Shown here one piece after another: positions 61,561 to 64,000 of a stretch of 64,000 bases of DNA (position 1 is its first letter; each line of letters begins with the position of its first letter). The translations under genes were made by a program, and so were the position numbers. The DNA is taken from NCBI GenBank assembly GCA_035535995.1, contig DATLOZ010000015.1, positions 1-64,000 on the forward strand, read 5' to 3'. The notes under the pieces were generated by a model that was given only the letters and a program-made list of their open reading frames with translations, did not search any database and had not been told where the DNA came from. The DNA is from JANYCO01 sp035535995 (GTDB lineage: Bacteria > Bacteroidota > Bacteroidia > Cytophagales > Cytophagaceae).

Positions 61561-62580
61561 ATGCAAAGCATACAAGGGTTGAAAGAACTGCTTAGTTCAC
61601 CCAGAAAAATTCTGATCACCACTCACCATAAACCTGATGCAGACGCTCTTGGGTCTTCATTGGCACTGAGAGGTTACCTGTTGAAAAAAGGACATACTGT
61701 TTCCGTAGTCACCCCTTCCGATTATCCTTCTTTTTTAAATTGGATGGAAGGCAATGATTCAGTAATTAACTTTGAGGGCAACGAAGAAAAAAGTAATCGC
61801 ATCTGCGAAGAAGCCGATGTGATCTTCTGCCTTGACTTCAACGCGCTCTCCAGGATCAATAAGTTTGGTGAATCAGTAGCAAAATCCAAAGCGAAGAAAG
61901 TACTCATTGATCATCACCTGGAGCCGGAAAAATTTGCCGACTTTATTTTCTCCGATACTTCCGCCGCCGCTACTGCAGAGCTTGTCTACGACATCATCAC
62001 CGCCATGGGCGACAACAAACTAATCGATGTTCCCATCGGAGAGTGTATCTATGCCGGCATCATGACCGATACCGGATCATTCCGTCACCCAAGCACCAGT
62101 AAAAAAGCACATTTGATCGCCGCCGAACTGATCGAGAAAGGGGTCAACACTTCCAATATTCATCAACTGATCTACGACAATAATACTGAAACCAAAATTC
62201 GTTTTCTGGGATTTGCCTTGTCGGAAAAACTGATCGTACTCAAAGAATTTCATACCGCTTATATGCTCATCAACGGAAATGAGCTGGCACGCTTCGATTC
62301 TAAAACCGGCGATACAGAAGGACTGGTCAACTTCGCGTTGTCTATCAACGGCATTACTATGGCCGCGGTTATTATAGAAAGACCGGATGGCATTAAAATG
62401 TCTTTCCGCTCCAAGGGCGATTTCTCTGTAAATGTTTTTGCAAGAAAATATTTTGAAGGAGGTGGACATAAAAACGCTGCCGGAGGACGCTCTTCCCTTT
62501 CATTGAAGGAAACAGAAAAAAAATTCCTTTCCGTACTGCCGGAGTTCAAGCAGCAATTAGCTAGTTATCCATCCATTTAA
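61561..62580 (+). CDS. DHH phosphoesterase, NrnA-like
   Basis: The 339-residue protein has the DHH-domain motifs HHKPDADALGSSLAL (I), CLDFNAL (II) and VLIDHHLEP (III), and the DHHA1 end GGGHKNAAGG. It fits the NrnA type, which hydrolyses oligoribonucleotides and pAp. The length is right. It is followed 19 bases later by an FKBP gene on the same strand. Confidence 0.92.
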   Translation: MQSIQGLKELLSSPRKILITTHHKPDADALGSSLALRGYLLKKGHTVSVVTPSDYPSFLNWMEGNDSVINFEGNEEKSNRICEEADVIFCLDFNALSRINKFGESVAKSKAKKVLIDHHLEPEKFADFIFSDTSAAATAELVYDIITAMGDNKLIDVPIGECIYAGIMTDTGSFRHPSTSKKAHLIAAELIEKGVNTSNIHQLIYDNNTETKIRFLGFALSEKLIVLKEFHTAYMLINGNELARFDSKTGDTEGLVNFALSINGITMAAVIIERPDGIKMSFRSKGDFSVNVFARKYFEGGGHKNAAGGRSSLSLKETEKKFLSVLPEFKQQLASYPSI

Positions 62581-62599
62581 ATTTTAAATACATATTCTA

Positions 62600-63481
62600 A
62601 TGACACTTAAAAAATCAATCCTATTCACCGCTGCTGCAGCGCTGACTTTCCTCTTGCAGTCATGCGGAGAATACAAAAAAACCGACAGCGGTCTTGAATA
62701 CAAAATTATCGTAGACTCTGCCGGACCAACTATCGAATTGGGTGGTGCTGCGTTTGTAAACGTTCGCTACGTAAACGAAAAAGACACTTTCGAATCGATG
62801 AAAGCTATGGGACAACCAATGGCGATCCCGCTTCCGGATTCTTCTACAACGAAGGCATTGCTGGAAGAAGCGCTTACGATGCTTTCTAAAGGTGATAGTG
62901 CTTCTTTTAAATTCAACAATGATTCACTTTATAAATATGTTTTCCATGCACCTCTTCCAAAAGAGCTGAAGCCTGGTAGCACTACTACTTTTTACTTCCG
63001 TGTAGTAAACGTTTGGAGCAAAGATTCTGTGAAAAAATTCAGAGACAAACAAAGAGAAGAAATGCTGGCAATGGAGATCAAACGTAAAGTTCAAATACAA
63101 ATGGATTCTCTTGCAATTGCAGATTACTGCAAAAAAAATCACCTGAAAACGCAGCGTACTATGGACGGTGTTTATTATGTAGTGAAAAAATCTGTAGAAG
63201 GAGTTACGCTTCAGCCTGGAGACACTGCTCAAACTATTTACACTGGTAAATTGTTGGACGGAACTACCTTTGACTCGAATGTAGGCAAAGAGCCTTTCCC
63301 TGTAATGGTAGGCATGGGCCAGGTGATCCGTGGATGGGATTCAGGATTGATGGCTTTGAAAAAAGGAGAAAAAGCTACACTGATCATTCCTTCTGCACTT
63401 GGTTACGGCGAACGCGGTGCCGGCGCTAGCATTCCTCCCAATGCTATTCTGGTTTTTGATGTGGAGGTCTTAAAGCAATAA
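62600..63481 (+). CDS. FKBP-type peptidyl-prolyl isomerase, lipoprotein
   Basis: The 293-residue precursor has a lipobox-like site (LTFLLQSCGEYKK). It carries two FKBP-like domains: the first (about 25-130) is degenerate, and the second (about 190-293) is complete, with YTGKLLDGTTFDSN, VIRGWDSGLMALKKGEKA, IPSALGYGERG and IPPNAILVFDVEV. It acts on periplasmic proteins. A terminator follows and then a second FKBP-like gene. Confidence 0.93.
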   Translation: MTLKKSILFTAAAALTFLLQSCGEYKKTDSGLEYKIIVDSAGPTIELGGAAFVNVRYVNEKDTFESMKAMGQPMAIPLPDSSTTKALLEEALTMLSKGDSASFKFNNDSLYKYVFHAPLPKELKPGSTTTFYFRVVNVWSKDSVKKFRDKQREEMLAMEIKRKVQIQMDSLAIADYCKKNHLKTQRTMDGVYYVVKKSVEGVTLQPGDTAQTIYTGKLLDGTTFDSNVGKEPFPVMVGMGQVIRGWDSGLMALKKGEKATLIIPSALGYGERGAGASIPPNAILVFDVEVLKQ

Positions 63482-63504
63482 TAATTAAAAATAAAGTTAT
63501 GATG

Positions 63505-63537
63505 ATTTGGAGAGCCTTTGCTCTCCAAATTGTTTTT
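63505..63537 (+). terminator. Intrinsic terminator
   Basis: atttggagag and ctctccaaat form a 10-bp stem with a cctttg loop, followed by tgttttt. It ends the FKBP transcript. Confidence 0.9.
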
Positions 63538-63559
63538 AAGCAAAAAAATAAAATCACCT

Positions 63560-64000
63560 ATGAATAATGTCAAGACATTCGCTTTCCTGCTACTGGTACT
63601 TTGTACAGGACTAATGGCTACTGCCCAGCCTCCGAAAGGGTATAAACAAACTCCTTCAGGCTTGCTGTATAAATTTCACGTCGATCGAGAAGGTACTCCG
63701 GCAAAGAAAGGCGATATCATGATCTTGCATTTCGCTTTTAAAACGGACAAAGATTCCTTATTGCGCAGTACTTTTAAAGAAGGTAAACCTGTAGAATTGC
63801 CACTACAGGAAAGTGCTTTTAAAGGAGGACTGGAAGAAGGATTCACAATGATGTCTCCTGGCGACAGTGCTACTTTTCTTGTCAACGCCGATTCTTTGTT
63901 TGCCAAAATGTTTTATCAACCGCTTCCTGCCTTTATTCGTAAAGGAAGCAACGTCGGCTTTACGATCAAAATGATTCGTGTAATGACGATGGAAGAATAT
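63560..64000 (+). CDS. FKBP-like secreted protein, partial (window end)
   Basis: The ATG at 63560 opens a frame that runs without stop to the window end (147 codons). It has a signal peptide (FAFLLLVLCTGLMATAQ) and then YKQTPSGLLYKFHVDREG, PAKKGDIMILHFAFKT, FKGGLEEGFTMMSPGDSATFLV, all resembling the degenerate first FKBP domain of the preceding gene. The rest, probably with a full FKBP domain, lies outside the window. Confidence 0.85.
   Translation, partial: MNNVKTFAFLLLVLCTGLMATAQPPKGYKQTPSGLLYKFHVDREGTPAKKGDIMILHFAFKTDKDSLLRSTFKEGKPVELPLQESAFKGGLEEGFTMMSPGDSATFLVNADSLFAKMFYQPLPAFIRKGSNVGFTIKMIRVMTMEEY

Overview
The window looks like a chromosomal stretch of a Bacteroidota species, roughly 42 % G+C by eye. 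The evidence is a type IX secretion C-terminal sorting domain (24687-25706), many SCKK-type lipoproteins, a TPR/PD40/PKD protein of the gliding-machinery type, TAnnTTTG-type -7 promoter boxes, DUF6496, DUF6799, DUF6929 and DUF6934 proteins, and the order scpA / ndk / DHH phosphoesterase / FKBP. Placement near Chitinophagales is inference only. I saw no tRNA, rRNA, CRISPR array or transposase gene.

Layout. 1-3200: a dispersed inverted repeat, then a three-gene oxidoreductase operon (F420-reductase-like, membrane protein, SDR lacking its catalytic residues) behind an AraC regulator. 3200-8300: an accessory region of tiny genes, three 156-bp tandem repeats, four TPP-riboswitch-like elements each followed by its own terminator but by no thiamine gene, two paralogous Cys-rich lipoproteins, a candidate sRNA and a 36-residue membrane ORF. 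8270-15100: membrane proteins, a circularly permuted GH16-like protein, a beta-helix lipoprotein, prfA and a DUF6799 repeat protein. 15300-22900: gltX and a cluster with PAP2 phosphatase and a saccharopine-dehydrogenase-like protein, a CvfB-like S1 protein, a DEAD-box helicase and a small channel-like protein. 22900-36000: the envelope zone, with outer-membrane proteins, a T9SS cargo, a radical SAM/SPASM protein coupled to an outer-membrane protein, a TPR/PKD protein and an Omp85 protein. 36100-41000: hemW, an M1 peptidase and an FtsX-type permease. 41000-49500: a lipoprotein, a pentapeptide protein, a large AsmA protein, a DUF6929 propeller and a split DsbD pair. 49500-64000: an M20 dipeptidase, a vapBC toxin-antitoxin pair, a membrane glycosyltransferase, a SNF2 ATPase, an alpha/beta hydrolase, a frameshifted DUF6934 gene with a small partner, dxs, scpA, ndk, an NrnA-like phosphoesterase and two FKBP isomerases, the second cut by the window end.

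Most genes are ordinary core and envelope functions. The unusual material lies in 3200-8300 (orphan riboswitch/terminator units, repeats, small genes), the permuted GH16 protein at 9511-10527, the catalytically altered SDR at 241-1071, the DUF6934 module at 57144-57786, and several families of dispersed inverted repeats, one of which supplies the stop codon of a gene. These are judgements from reading the sequence; no search or folding program was run.
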